Assembly (NCBI RefSeq): GCF_004027225.2 | Contig: NC_044290.2 | Span: 2,930,906 to 2,994,905 of the forward strand | Length of the DNA: 64,000 bases | Direction of reading: 5' to 3' | Source: Strigops habroptila | Taxonomy: Eukaryota; Chordata; Aves; Psittaciformes; Psittacidae | Shown: piece by piece, positions 1 to 14,987 of the stretch | Position numbering within the stretch: position 1 is the first letter of the stretch | How the letters are laid out: each line of letters starts with the position of its first letter | Position numbers and translations under genes: made by a program | Notes under the pieces: generated by a model | Told to the model about the DNA's origin: nothing | What the model saw: the letters and a program-made list of their open reading frames with translations, nothing else | Databases searched by the model: none

Positions 1-3000
1 CTAAAAATAGAACATGCTCCAAGCATTCCTGTTCAGTTCCATTCAGGCAATTTGGCAAGCCTCAGAAATCCATGCAGCAGTATCACAATCAAAAAGGGAC
101 AAAGAAAAAAGCACTTACACTGGAGCTCATATGTCTGACCACATCTCTGGGGACCACAGAGCGATCTTCAAGCTTCAGCTAAGGGGAGACAGAGAGACTG
201 AATTTAGTGACCCCAGATGATACTTAGGCAGAAATAACTTGACAAATACAAATGCACAGTGTCCCAATCCCCCAGACGGAGGGTTTTCAGCAGAGGATGC
301 TGAGGCACTTCCACACAGTGTTAACCCCCTTGGCACACGCACGAAATCCAATTGCCAGATCCAAAACACAGCAACCACACGCTCTGTCCACAACTGGGCT
401 CTAAGTCAGCAGACACATCAAAAAGGGTGCAGACATCCTGACTCGTTCATCACTTCAAACCTCCCTCTCCTCTTCCTCCATCTACATCACACATCGTTTC
501 CTACCCACATCCAGTCTATGTACCAGAGAAGTAAGATGACACAGGAAGCAGCACATCACACCACAGTCCTGTGTCTCATCTCGCACACAAGATACCCCCA
601 AATATCTGTGGATATGTTTGGCCTGGAACATTTGAAGCAAGGTACTGTACAGCGAGGAGTCTCAGCTTGCAGGGGAACTGGTGCTAAATTCACTGCAGCA
701 AGCACTTGCCTTGGGGAAAAAAAGGCAAATAAATGGTTGTTGCTGCACTTCGTAGCCCCCAGGTCCATGCAGGTAACACAAAATGTTGGTAAGAGCATGG
801 CTAAAGCCAAAGCACTCCTTGTACTCCTGGTAAAGCACTTGCTGGCAAAGAGCTAGAGCTGGCAACAAGAGGTGGCTGGACCATCGTTACATGTTCTGCA
901 TTAGTTCATGCAGAGCTGGTGCACCAGGTAAGGGAAGGTATCACTTGATCAATCTCCGGTGATTACTGGTCACTTAACCAAGTGGTGTCCTTCCAAGAGC
1001 GGTCCTTCATCAAGCTGCATCAGTGATCTCAAGGCTACCTGCAGACCATTAAGTGTCATCAACAAGGTCAAAACTACAACATGCCGTTGCCATTGAATAC
1101 ACTAATACCAAAACGTTACACAAGGAGTAATGCCCTGAGCATACTAACAGGGAGGCCACGACTCCAGTTTCAGGCTTGCTCAGCTTCACAGTAACTCAGC
1201 TGAGATATCCTTCTCAGAACAGAAGGAGGGAGAAGTTCCATCTGCATTTCAGTGGTCAAGAGCATATCTGCATTGGTGCATCATTCTGAGCCCTGCAGAT
1301 ACACTTGTTACACACCCTGTGTGAGTGCAGCGTCAGGGACGGAGCCTCTTCCACATCTCACCTTCAGCATCCACCTTTCCACTGCTGCTGCATTCGTTGC
1401 TTTTTCTTGTGGATCCCAGCCCAAAATCTACTGTGCTTTGTCAGCATTTAATCCTAACCCACGCCCTGGCTTCTAGCCTGCTTTACTAAATTAGACATAA
1501 ATCTATAATTCAAGGACAGGATCCGGAATCAACCCAAAGTACCTGAGTATTTATGGCCTTCTTGATGGTGTGTTTCAGTAAGAGAGGAAGAGAGCCAGCC
1601 AGCCAGGCTTTTTAGACCCAGCTTCTGCAGTCAGAACTTCACCAGAATGGGAAACCTGAAGCCCACAGCCCATTTCCAGACTGTGGAAGTGTTTCCGTTG
1701 CCTCCCACATCCCACCAGGGTATATAGAGAGCCATCAATTTTTATAGAGCTTTCTAAAATTGTTTGTTAAAATAACTACTGTATAGGTAGCCTCTTACCA
1801 TCCAGAACCAGGCAGCAACATTCACATTCCAGGAAGGACTCGAGCTCAAGCAGCAGTTTGGGTATTTGAACTGAAGTTCTCTTTCTGCAGAGCTCCGAGT
1901 GTATGATGATACTTTCACTTCAACATGCATTAGGGCAATTTAATCTCTGACACGTAGTGTTTAAATTGATGTGTTATGTTTCAACATACCATTGAGCCAC
2001 ACCATTCTGTTCTGTATTAAACAGCATCTGAAGAACCCAGCCTGACAAGGTGATCTGATGCTACCTGAGAGCAGTGATGCTTGTGCACCAGTCAACTCTA
2101 GTAAATCACAGAAATTGTAAACGAGCAGCTTTCCCATTCTGTGATCGTTCCTGAAGGATATAATCACACAAATCCTTCCCAAAGCAAGGCATAATACTTC
2201 CTCTGCAGGGGGACTACATCTCACCTATTTTCAGATCACTGTTTTTAAAAGCAGCACAACTATTTTCAGCTTCATGTGCCAGACCCACCTGCCTCAAGTT
2301 GCCAGGATAAGCAAGCCAAATAGTAGGCAGGATGCCAGCATCAACAATAAATACTCAGCAGGTCTGTCATCACACAAAAGACTGGCAAACCCCAGAAGAA
2401 CCCCGACCAGAGGAAGCCAGAATGACACTTCAGTCATTCCTCCTCTTGCCTGTCATACCCAGAGTGATGTGATCGTCAGCAGCAGGTCAGCCCCCTCACT
2501 CAGCAGTGAGGAAACTCAATATTGAAGCCTTATAAAATAGGTACTTACAGCTCAGTTGCTATATTTACCCCTATGAAAAGCAGTATTAACATGAGTTTGA
2601 TGGTCTAACCATGCACCTTGATAATAGCCCCAAGAATGATAAATACCAGGTTCCCAGCAATGCTCCCAGCTAGTCCAGCACTCCTGCATGCCACGTTGGG
2701 CTCCACACCCTCCAAACACCTCAAACACAAGGCATGAGGAATAAACCCACATTTTTGTATGCTAAATAAGGCAAACCAAAGACATTCATCACTGCACACT
2801 CATTTTACCCAGGCAAAGAGGGACGCCCAACATGCACCCACCTGGACTCGGTTACGTTGGTTAGTGCACCGACTAAGAAGTGGCAGAAGAGCTCTGGCAC
2901 CCATTTATTTCCTCCCCTATTCAGATGTTCTCTTGGTGCTCAGCACGGAATCAATACTTGAGCTCTACAGTAGGTCTACTAGTCAAAAGGCACCAGCTGC

Positions 3001-3195
3001 AATCTGGAGAACATCTGATACTTCACCGCGTCTGAGGATGCTCTTGTGCCACATGCAGCAGGAGGGGTAGAGAAGTATTTGATTTCTGCATAGAGAACAA
3101 GCACCAACAGGAGCACAATCCCCTTCCCAGCTGAGTCCACACGTCTCAAGTGAAATAAGGCTCTCACCTGAAACTGGGTAGACTAGGAGAGAAGA

Positions 3196-3590
3196 ACAGA
3201 CAGGCTGAGAGCTGGGCTGGTTCAGCCTGGAGAAGGCTCCTGAAGGGGAGACCTTAGAGCAGCTCCAGTGCCTAAAGGGGCTCCAGGAAACCTGGAGAGG
3301 AGCTTTGGACAAGGGCCTGTAGGGACAGGCCAAGGGGAATGGCTTTAACCTGCCAGAGGGGAGATTGAGATGAGCTCTGAGGCAGAAGCTCTTCCCTGTG
3401 AGGGTGCTGAGGCGCTGGCACAGGGTGCCCAGAGAAGCTGTGGCTGCCCCATCCCTGGCAGTGTTCAAGGCCAGGTTGGACACAGGGGCTTGGAGCAACC
3501 TGCTCTAGTGGAAGGTGTCCCTGCCCGTGGCAGGGGTTGGAACTGGATGAGCTTTAAGGTCCTTTCCAATACAAACCAGCCTGGGATTTC
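3196..3590 (+). mobile_element. CR1 retrotransposon copy, 5'-truncated
   Basis: The segment matches the 3' part of the CR1 family seen elsewhere in this window. It runs from ACAGGCTGAGAGCTGGGC through the conserved AGAAGCTCTTCCCTGTGAGG block to GGTCCTTTCCAATACAAACC. It lacks a clear ATTCTATG tail. It is antisense to UBE2O. Confidence 0.88.
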
Positions 3591-4934
3591 AGCCTAGCTA
3601 CTGAGCACTAACTCACTAAGAATTGGCATCTTATTCCCTCAAGCTATTTGTCTACCTTTTTAACATAAAGAAACTGGTCATATGAAGCAATCTTTGTGGG
3701 GCTTATTTATTAACTGCAGAGGTTGGGAGCTATGTCTGTGACAATAACTGGATCCTCACTTTAGCAAACAGCTCAGCAGGTAGGTGTAGGCATCCTTGGC
3801 CAGGGCTGTGCTGAGCTTACACTCTAACTCTTTGGGTTTAACCTCTCAATTCCATAAAGCAAATGGGAGACACATAGGCCCAATTTGCCTCTCCACCAAC
3901 TACCTTCTGACAAGAGGTCATACCCAGAGCAATTTTTTTTGATGATTTGGACTTGCCACCAGTGCCAAGTGCTGTGGCAGGTAAACAAGGAGCAATTACT
4001 TGTGAAGTTTAGTGAGAGATGACATGGGAGTTGCTGAGACTGACACAGGGACAAGCAGCCGTGGTTAGTGTGCATCCAAACAAAACCAGTACTGGAAGCA
4101 GGCAGTAGTGGCATAAATCCCTGAGCACTATCTGCATAGTTAAAAGCAGAGCTTAAATTCACTAATCAGCTAGTTGGGTTGGCTTGTAACATCAGCAGCA
4201 CCCAACAGTGGACAGAAACACCTCCACACAGGCTGCAGCCATCAGTGTCGTCCCTCTCCAATGTTTCATCCTACAAAGGGGAAAAGGTGTCACGTCCCCA
4301 CTTGCTGCCAGCACATCTCGTCCTTCCCTATTCCCATACAGCATCTTTTCTGCATGGGGCAGGAATCTTGATATTTTACTTTAGGAGAATAAAAGGGAAT
4401 TCTGCCTGCAAACAGCATTTTGCTTCGCTACCACCACACTTCAAGTGGGTAATGTGGCCAACAGGAGATGAGTATGAGCAAACCATTCCCTGCTCTGAGC
4501 AACCCCAGAACAGAAGCTGGGGACAAGCTAAAACACAGATGGGAACCACAGTTTTAAAGGCTGAATGCATCCACAGACACTGGTTGTTCAAACACACCAA
4601 CACACACCTTTTGCTACGGCTCCCTTTCGGAGCTGACTACTCAGTCAGGCTCAAGCTACGCTTGGACACCAGGAAGGACAGGAGACTGTGTCACTGTGAC
4701 TCACCACTGCCCAAGGCTGAACCTCAGATCACTGCTCCTTGATCTTCAAGGCCTATGGACTACGGGAGCACATCTTTCACCTGGATCAGCCCTGGTTTTA
4801 CAAGTGCCTCTCTGCTCAGCCACCCAGCGATACAGCGTGTGTCCTGGCTGTGGAGGTGACACCAGATCCAGTACAAAGCTTGCCAATACCAGCTTCAACT
4901 GTTGAAGTTCATGCTCGGTCAGTGCCATCTCATG

Positions 4935-5346
4935 TGTCTGGAGCACGAGTCTGATGAGGAACGGCTGAGGGACCTGGGGGGTTAGTTTGGAGAAGAGAAG
5001 GCTCAGGGGGGACCTTATCGCTCTCTGCAACTGCCTGACAGGAGGATGGAGCCAGGAGGGGGCTGGGCTCTGCTCCCAAGGAACAAGGGATGGGACAAGA
5101 GGAAAGGGCCTCAAGCTGCACCAGGGGAGGTTTAGATGGAGATGAGGAACAATTCCTTCCCCAAAGGGTGCTCAGGCATTGGAACAGGCTGCCCAGGGCA
5201 GTGCTGGCGTCACCGTCCCTGGAGGTGTTTAAAAGACGTGTAGATGTCGCACTTAGGGACATGGTTTAGTGGTGGCGTGGGCAGTGCTGGGTTGGACTCA
5301 AGGATCTTACAGGTCTATTCCAACCTAAATGATCCTGTGAGTCTAT
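4935..5346 (+). mobile_element. CR1 retrotransposon copy, 5'-truncated (second subfamily)
   Basis: The copy shares GATGAGGAACGGCTGAGGG and CAATTCCTTCCCCAAAGGGT with copies at 47,596 and 56,455, which marks a different CR1 subfamily from the copy at 3,196. It ends near TGATCCTGTGAGTCTAT. Confidence 0.85.
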
Positions 5347-8319
5347 ATAACTGCAATGTCTGACCAACAAAGAATAACACTTGCTCAAGGGTGCTAGAGC
5401 TGTCCCCCAGCCTCTACCTTCAACGCAATCGCTGTGGTGAGAACATCAGTTTCTATTCCAGACGCATCCCAGACTTTATCCTCCAAAACAAGAGCTCTGG
5501 GAATAAGCACATAAGTATGGAGGAGAAAAAGCAACACCCACCCACCCTCCCTTGGTAACTGCTTATAGCAATGGGAATACAAGACACTGCAGGGAAATGG
5601 AGGGAAGCACAATGCTGGAGACAAAACTCTATGATGGCCGAGATGTTGATCCAACTAAGAGTTGGAAGTAAACTATTATGGAATTTCTGCCATTGGAGTT
5701 AAGCAAGTACTTGGTGGTCATCACCAGGAGGGCAGGGGAACCAGGCTCTGACCTGCACAGACCTGACACTGCTCTTCATTCTGGGCTGCTTCTCCATCTC
5801 ACGTGGCCCGGCACTTTCTTCACACACCTTGTGTAACTGATCTCATCTAAACCACTGTTCCCAAGCTCTCCTTTTCTGTGCCAATGGACAAATGCTGTGA
5901 CACAGGAGAGATGAACCAGGTCTCTGATTTCTGTTCAAGTTTAACACAATTTTAGTCTTACACATATCAAGGGCCATGGGCATCCCTCCAGGTCACTTAT
6001 TCCAGCAGTCAGTGTCCTACAATCCCCACATTAGTATTTTTGTTTCAAAGGGACAGCACCTACGCGTTGGCTTTGAAGATGTCCTGGAAACCTGTAGTAG
6101 CAATACTCAGAAGGAAAAGGAAAACTCCAGGTTAAGAGCAAACCATAGGGAAAGCAGTCTGCTGCAGAACAGGTTATAGGGCACACAGAGCTCTCCAGAC
6201 CCCAGGACACACTCAGAGGATGCTCCGTAAACAGATAAAGCTAAATCCAAGCGCCTGATTCTGTGACAAAGTACAACTTGGCTTCATTCAGCTGGCAGAC
6301 AGGCTCCTCACAGGCCTTCCGAATGACCTGAAGCTCACATGAAGCAGGACGTAGTGTACCCTGTTTCCATGCCTGGTTTCTGAACCTGAAAGTAGTGAGG
6401 TGCTTTCTCCAGTGGGGAAGCTGTGATTCAGAAAGCTACACCAGATAGCACAGGTTTGGGACTGGGACCACCGCAGGGCTCTGAGGTTAAGGGAAAACTT
6501 GTTATGACATGAAGCAGCTTCTGGCCACCACCAGCTCCAGTGCCAAGCACTAAGAGAAAACAAAATGATGCTGTGGCCAACATAACCCAGAGCAGCTCAA
6601 CTGTGGTGCAGGGGTGGCCATGGGATGGTGTTCATGGAGGTGGGACAGGAGGGAGCCGGCAGCAGCCAAGCCAAGTCAGTGTCCCCCACTATTGTGCTGG
6701 TTTTAACCCTAAGGTCTGCTCACACCCCCAAATCCACTTCAGCTAACACAGCAGTGTAGCAATCATCTCAACACAAGCTGGGTTTATTTCAACCCAAACG
6801 AAGTGTCTAAAATAGCAAGTCAGCTCGCCAAATATAGCCTGGCTACACACAGAGTTAGATGACAAAAGGTTCAGAAATTCAAAGACCCAGAAGATCTGAA
6901 GCCAAGATATTTTTAATATCATTTCAGTATCAACACGTACCCATGGCATCACATACTACTGTTGGGGAAAATGTTCCACGTGGAAAGTTCACTTCCCTTG
7001 CAAGACTTGTGTTACATTGATCATATCGCATTGCACTCTGTCTGAAAAGCAGGAGGAGAGAGGATGAAGCGACAAGAGCTGAGAACCCCATGGAAGTTCA
7101 GAGTTGGTTCACACTGAAGTGGCACATGATGCTTCACTTCTAACAACTGGAGGTTTCCAGCCACACTGGGTTTTATGGGGAAGGAAAATGGGAGAATGGG
7201 GTAGAAAACAGGCTACTAGAAACTTAAGACTCTTGAGAACTGAAATTCTGCAACCCAGAAGAGCTGAACAAGGTGCTAAACAATACAGAAGGTTTTCAAA
7301 GCAATCTTTGAGGGATGCAGCTGCAGAACTATGAGAATAAGTCTTCTGCACTGATTAGCACATAAGTTGTGCCTGTGATGGCTCCTGGCTACTCCTACAT
7401 AGCAAACATATGTAGTGCGTAGCTCTTGCAGACAGAAAGTGAGACAGGAGGTTGTGGAGACTCCTGTGTTACTTACAGAAGAGATAATACCCTTTTGGGA
7501 CACCGTCTGAACTTCTGCCTGACCAAGTAGTAGATGTCAGAGTGCTATGTGGCTCCCAGCACCCTACAACAGAACACGGACCTCTCTGCCACGTAACCAA
7601 TGCCTTTAGATGCATTTAGGTTTTTAGCCATTTTGCTTTTTAACATCATTCTGCCCCATCATAACATCGTGATCTCACTTGTCATCTCAAAGCACTCAGA
7701 GAATTACCAAAGGAGAAAATATTTAAAGTTACTAACAAGTTCAACATGGCCTGTATTTAACTCAAAAAGCCCTTGAGTGACTCAGGAACCAGCAGCTCCC
7801 TGTCTGGATTGGTCAAAGCAAGGCAAGGGCAGTGAGCAACATCTTTGTTTCCTGCATTTAGCACAAAAGAGTCCAAAAGCTTGTTCATGAGGCTGTTGCG
7901 GGCAGGGCCAAACACCCTTCCTTCAGCTGCAGGGAGAATAGAGCAGGGGGAGGCAGGGAGGTACTAAAAGGCTCCCCAAAACTGAAATGCATACTTTAAA
8001 GGAAAGCGCAGAACCAAGATGAAATCAAGCCACTCTGCATCCCATGCAGCACTACCTGCAGGCAGCCAGCTGCTAACCTATTCCAGTTCTTTTGTTCATG
8101 CACCCAACAGCCCTAAATCTGCCAATCAGCCAACACTCAGCACATGCACAACCAGCAGCACACAGTTCAGATTCACCACTAAGCATACCCCTAGCAGGGC
8201 CTGGTACCAGCAAACTGCTGTGGGTTTGATGGTATAGTGTGGATGTAACACCTTTTCGGGAAGAAAAAGGCATGGCCTAAAGTAGGATTTCCTAAAGAGC
8301 TCATGAAGACCTGGTAATG

Positions 8320-8432
8320 AACCCCCCTCCATGGCAGAGGGTTTAGAACTGGATGATCTTTAAGGACCCTTCCCACCCAAACCATTCTGTGATTCAACAG
8401 TCCCTTCCAACCCAAACCATTCTATAACTTGA
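8320..8432 (+). mobile_element. CR1 3'-end fragment, tail duplicated
   Basis: Only the terminal part remains: ATGGCAGAGG, GAACTGGATGATCTTTAAGG and two successive copies of CCTTCC(A/C)ACCCAAACCATTCT. This suggests a local duplication or nested insertion. Confidence 0.75.
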
Positions 8433-10117
8433 TGATCTCATTGCTGGTAGGGATGAATACAGCAGCTTCCATCCTCAGGCCACCACACACTGCTCTAAAT
8501 TTACCAGCTGAATGTCTACAACAGCTTTAAAGCTCCTTTACCTAAAGGAACAAGAATTTTGATCAAATCACACACCAGTTGTTTACAGCTGAGGAGGGAA
8601 ACCTTCCCAGCACCCGCAGGAGACCACGCAGTCTGAAACACAGGAATCGAATCACTGGCTGCACATCCCTGCTCCCTTTCAACACTGCAGTAAAGGTTTG
8701 TGACACAGCCAGCTCCAAAATCCAGCTGTGTCATTCCTCTTATAACCTCCCAACACTGCAATCCTCCCCTGGGACCTGCAGCTCTCCTAAGACAAACCCA
8801 CAGCTCTTTAAGTTGCTGTTAGCGCATATTATGTAGACACAGAAACCTGAAGTTGTGCCACTCAGCTGAGTTCCTTCCGACTTCAGCTTCAGGCTGAAGC
8901 TTCCTGAGCCTCCGCTTTCTGCACATCTACCTGCAGTGGATTTGTAGCTACTTTTGTCCCTGTCTGCATTTCTGAGCTCCATACCTGTTGGGTTTTTTAC
9001 CCTTCCCATTATTTTGGGGCAATAAAGTTCCTTGGTGGCAGAGTATTTTTCCATCCTCTAAGTACCACAGCACAGTTCCTTCCGTCCTTCACTCATAGCC
9101 ATATCCTGCTGCAGCATCTTCCCCCTCTCCCAAAATATCACCTTTGAACCTTCTGGCAGAAAGACTTTGAAAGGCTCCACTTTCTTTTTCCCCAGAAGTG
9201 GAATTTGGCTAAAAAGTCAGAACAAATCACTGGATACAACAAAAATTCAGCTTAATTATAACGTGGGTAAATGCTGTGCTTTGGGGCAGAGGAATCTGGC
9301 TTTAATGTGAGTCTTTTGCCTAGCAAAAGTAAATCTTTTACTTGGATTTGCCTTGTCCAAGGCTGTCAAGTATTATTTGTTATGCTGGCAACAAATTACT
9401 TCTGTAGCTCCGCAAATTTGCATGATGTTTTGGGAAATACCACAAACCACATTCCCTGGCCTGGTGAACACACCGGTCTGAAAATGAAGACAAAGTACAA
9501 GACAGTGATTCACAGGAAGGAAGACAAGACAACAGGAAGGTTGTTATTTGAGGGGTTATTATTTGAGGGGAAAAAAAGTAGGTTTAGGATGATTTCCCAG
9601 CAGAGGCAGCGATGCAGTTGTGAGAGGAGGATCCTGGAAGCAGAACAAGGAGAGCTGCATAAACCCACCTTGCTCTTTGCTTCACTTGGAGGCAAATCCC
9701 ACCTATAACCACCAACTCTCAGCTCCTCAGCATCCTTAGTCTCACTTTCCAAGCACCACAACTCATCACAAAGGGGATGCAGCAACAGAGAACCCACTTG
9801 CACGTCAGCCTGGGTTAGATGCCTGAAGAAGGGGTAAAGACAACCTGGTACCTCAAGTGCCAGCTCCGGCTCGAAGGACGAGGACCTCAGCAGCCTGCTC
9901 AACAGAGAGACTCTGTTCTAGACTCAACAGGCACAAATAAGCGTCAATGCCACTGGGAAAACAGTTACAGAAAAGTCTGACTTTGTCCAACCTTGTCATC
10001 AAGTGCTGCTCTATTTGTTCTACAGGCTTACATCCCGTGTACTCACATCAATCAATAAACAGGTTTTACATCTGGGAATGCAAAGCAAACCCTGAGTGTG
10101 CAAAAAGATTTACATAA

Positions 10118-10357
10118 AGAGAGGAGACTGAGATGAGCTCTGAGGCAGAAGCTCTTCCCTGTGAGGGTTCTGAGGCGCTGGCACAGGGTGCCCAGAGAAG
10201 CTGTGGCTGCCCCATCCCTGGCAGTGTTCAAGGCCAGGTTGGACACAGGGGCTTGGAGCAACCTGCTCTAGTGGAAGGTGTCCCTGCCCGTGGCAGGGGT
10301 TGGAACTGGATGAGCTTTAAGCTCCCTTCCAACCCAAACCAGTGTGACTCTATGATT
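10118..10357 (+). mobile_element. CR1 retrotransposon copy, 5'-truncated
   Basis: About 240 bases are nearly identical to the copy at 3,383-3,580 and end at GACTCTATGATT, the CR1 terminal octamer region. It is antisense to UBE2O. Confidence 0.88.
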
Positions 10358-13300
10358 TACTGACCAGCCACTCTAGCAGGAAGCCACTTAAGACTCCTAT
10401 AAGGAACCTTTCAAAGATGTCCCCAATGACAAGATTTAATGTAAACATCAAATTTTTCTTCTCAGCAGCAGTTCATAGTAAAAGCTATGATCCTCTTTCT
10501 CAGTGTTCATACTCATGCTTTGTGTACCCAGTCTTGTGGAAAGGAAAATCAGTTCCTTAACAGAAAAGAGAAGCCAGGCCTTAAGGATCTCCCCCTTTAG
10601 TGTCCCAACACACAGATCACCACAGGACTCCCCTCCTCCCATTTTCTTATAGTAAGATGGCTGATTAAAAGCAATACTGTCCTACTACCTCTGCCTAAGA
10701 GTGTGAGAGAAGCTTGATAACAGAGCAGTGCTCTAGCACCAGATGGCACTGTTACCTGAAAATACACCAGCCCGTGGTTAAGAGACACAGGAGAAGCTGG
10801 GTGGAAGCGGTAAGCAGGAAAGTAGACAACATTTTGCCTACACAAACATCAGGCAAGACTTGTCACAGGCTGTCTCAGCACTCCCTCAGGAAAGCCTCAG
10901 CTGAAACACGGGTCAGAGCTAGCAGAAAGCAGCCATGAACAGCACATCATCTCTACAGACACCCAGGCCCAGCTTGTCGAGAAATGCCCAGTTCAAGCAG
11001 GACCTTGGTGAGTACCTCACCATCCACAGTGGAAGCAGTGGCTGTGCTGAGCTTTTTGGCAGTATCTTAGACTTTAGACAAGGTCTAAATAAGATGCATT
11101 TGACTGCTAGAAGACACTCTCCTAAAAAGCTCACCCAAGTGCTAACACCAGTCAGTGCGACACGGAGAGGATAGAAGCCCATTTCAGCCACCAGCCCAGA
11201 TTTCTGGGATTCCCAACAACCCACAGCCAGTTAAGCTCTGTTCCTCCTTGTGTGCAAGAAAGGTCTGTCCAGTAGCTCTTTCCTTTACCTGCAGCAAAAA
11301 GATTCCTCAGATTGTTGTCCTGGGAGGGAGGTGGCATTACAATGCAACCGGCTTTTCCGACCTTGCTGGACCATGCCGGGGTCGCCATCTGGACACATCA
11401 GTGGTGTTGAGATTAGCCACTCACCACTCTGAGTGGCATCTGGGGCACACTGCCAGGCCTGGAGGAAGGAGTGGGGCTGCTGAACCTCCATCTGCCTTTC
11501 CAGAGGCTAAAAAGGATGCTGCAAGGAGATCTGTGTGACTACTGCTGACCCAGCAGTCACCCACCGTTCTACATCTTTGGGAGTAGGAATGAAGAGTGGA
11601 TTCATGAAAAGTATTCCTGGAGCAAAGCAGGGAGAGCTCTTCTGCTGAGCCAAAGCTGGTCTCTGCTGGGTTGGTGGTAAGTGTGTGCTAGGGAATGAAG
11701 CATCCTCTGTCCCCTTGCAATCAGGTCAGTGTGTGCACAAGGAACTCCTATTAGCCCGCAGCAAACATGCACCTTGCCAAACCCACCAGGGAACAAGAAG
11801 GAGGAGACATCTCAACAGAGAATCACCATGTCTGCTCTCCAGCTGGTTAGCTCATATGCTGCTGCTGTGAATACAAACCAGCCATTTAAATTGGCTTCCG
11901 ATTGTTCACAGTTACTCAGAAACAGCATAACCTGCAAGCAGCTTTAAGGCAGCAAGCAGGGACATAGGAGAGAAAGAATGGTTTAAGATGCCTTAAGAAA
12001 ATTCATATATTCATGTTTTCTGAGTGTCACAGCCTGCAATCTCCAGCAGTGCTGCCTCTCTAACAGCCAGCCCCCCCCAGATGTGTGCTTGGCATTGCAG
12101 GGGACGATAACCAAGGTTTCTACTCTTCCTTGCTCCAGTTTTTGGACTGGTTCACAAATTAAAGCAACAATATTTTGGTCTCCCCCAGTCGTTCACAGTC
12201 TCTGCACACACAGGCAGTTTGAGCAACACTATTTATAAAGCTGCTTAAGATTCTGGACACAGGCAGAGCTCTTTGATAGGATGTCAGCCACGCAGCACCC
12301 GAACGGGGGAGGCTGACACAGGATGGGTAGTGTGGTACAGCCCAGAGCCTCCCCTACCACCCTCGCAGCAGCCCCTTCCCCACAGACAGTAATGTTCCAC
12401 AGTGGCTGCAATCTTCTCTCCAAGGGGAGAGGGAAGACATGAGGCTTAGATCCCTAGCGTGGCAGTGTTGGCTCACACATAGAACTCAATGCGAGCTGAG
12501 CCTGCAGGGCAAATCACTTTAGGGACCTGACTCCAGACATACCTTAAGGATGAAATTCCTTCGCATTCAGCCATGTTTAGACCCAGAGATAAAGCCCTGC
12601 CACAGAGCCTTGAGGTCTAGGAACTCTGTAGCAAATCTAATAAACTTAAGCAGAATTCTTTTATCAAGTACAGAGTCTCCTAGAGGAGACAAAATACCAC
12701 TGAAAAGCCATTTATAAATAGCTGGAGCTGAAAGCACAGCAAATGCTGTGTCATGCTACAGCGCCAAGCCAGCCCTGGGCAGCGAGGGCATGGAGCTGAC
12801 CAACCTCTTGTAGCTCCTCCGAGTGTCCTGCCTGCTCTGAACCAGAGCATCCCCCTGCAGAAATAGTCCTGGTTGATCTCACAGACAGAACACACTCCCC
12901 AAACACGCTGCAGTGCCTCAGTGCTCTGCTACATGAGGAATGCTGCACGGACAGACAGGCTGGCTGAAGCCCAAGGAGAAGAGGCAGAGCAGTGAAGTCC
13001 ACCAAGCGGATCAGGACCTGGGTAAATCTGCTAACTGAGCTGAGCAATATGGGATGCTCAGGCTGGAGATGAGGCAGTTCCCATGGCTGGTGATTAAGAG
13101 TACTCAGAGGAAACAGATTTAGCTCACAAGGACACCAGTATCATCACTGCCTCCTTGTCAGGACCAGCCAGGGCAGAGTTTTAGGGTCATCTCTCCAGTC
13201 CCTCATCGCACAGAGCGAAGGCAGGTGCTGGTTTAAGAGGTACAGTGTCTAGCTGCAAGACATAGTACGTGTTCTGCGAAAGCCTTCTGTTAAATAACAT

Positions 13301-14987
13301 GCCTCCTGAACCAGCTAAGTCAGGTATTGGTTTCAAAAAGCATAACCAAAGCCTTTACAACCAGTTCAAGCAACCTCTGGAATGCTACAGGGAGCCCCCC
13401 TCACATTCAGTGCAGCGTGGGTACCCCGTGAGTGCATTTACTCCCGACAAACAGCAAAGCCACTCCCCCAGCTCACACTGCAGAAGTGTGTGAATGCTAC
13501 TGGGACAATGCAGCACAATTGCATCATTGCCCAAAAAACCTCAGCTGCATTTTCTATTCACTGAAAGGGTTTCAATTATCTCCCCCCTACATAAATGCTG
13601 TACTGGCCATTACAAAAAGGAACAGTCCCTACTGAATCCATACAGCAGGCTACAGAAACCCGTTATTTAAGGACTGAATTCCTGCAAGCCCTGCACTGGA
13701 ACATGCCTGTTTATTCAAGGGGTTAATTCACCACTTGTGGAATGGCTGGGGAAGCCTGAAACATCCCCAGCCTGAGCAGGCTTAATTCATTGCCTCCTGT
13801 TTGTACATCCTGTAACACAAAAACAACCAACCTGTAATACCCTTTAATAACTCAGACAATCTCACCAGGGCTGGTGACAGCAATGATGCAACAGGGACAC
13901 AGAAATGTCAACCCCCTTCAGAGTCTGACTTCGTACTCCCAGAGCAAAGCCTTCTTTCACCCCCTTGCATAGGTAAGTCCAGTGGACTGACTTTCCCTTC
14001 CTTACCATCTCAGCCAGAGCACAAAGCTTTCAACATCGTATTTAAACCCCATCAATGTGATCATAAAACACTACTACATCCTCTTGCCTTCAGGTGTTTT
14101 CTAGGCTGACACCTAAACCATTTATTATAAGCTCTCCAGATCTGTGCCAGCAACCTAAAACACAGCATTTGCCCAGCAGAACATCCAGCATCTGCATGGA
14201 AACACTCCTCTCCTCCCCGTGTCACTTCACAGGTATCCATTCAGTTATTCAGCAGCACATTTGACGTGACAGTAATTCCAGAATTATAGCTCTGGGAATC
14301 TTCTTTTCTCTTCGTTTCCCTTCCTTGGCAACAAAAAGCACATATATAGATGGCTCACAGAAGTCACTGAGCTATAAGTAAATACTTGTATCAATGGCAT
14401 TGAAACCAGAGGAGCAATATAGCCAGATGTACTCTGGTTTTGTACACAGTTCCCATTCTAAACCTGCTCAAGTCAGATTATTAAGTACCTACCAGTACAC
14501 AGGTTTTAAGGGCAAGATCCTTTTTACTTGCATTAATCCTTGCCAGCCTGGATTTCCACTGGACATAGCACACAGACAACAGTAAACTTCTTGCAGGAGT
14601 ACATCACGGTGCTCCTCAACTCCACACAGGCTCTACAGCACAACACAGCAATTAAAACACTGGGGGAAAATGTTTCCCAGGCTGCTCAAAACCAGTACTC
14701 AAGAATGGCTCAGGCATTCAGGAGACCCAGCATCAAAGCTGTCCCCAAGGGGGTAACACGCTTTAGGCCAACCAGGAAACTGTCAGGTCTTCCATTTTTA
14801 ATGAGGAGTGTCTCAGAGAAACCTGGAACTGCCCCTTCACTAGCATCTCTAGCAGGTCACCTCTCACAGGCAAGGCAAGATTGAGTGTTACCAAACTCAC
14901 CCCGGAGCTCAATATCTTCCTATAAATGTCAAAGACTAAAGTCTCAGAATTTTCCTAACTGGGATTTAAGACTGTTTCAAAGGATGA

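Noticed and set aside
239-856. 205-codon open frame at the left edge
   Set aside because: It starts at a non-ATG codon, the product matches no family, there are no splice signals that make it an exon, and it lies in the UBE2O intron.
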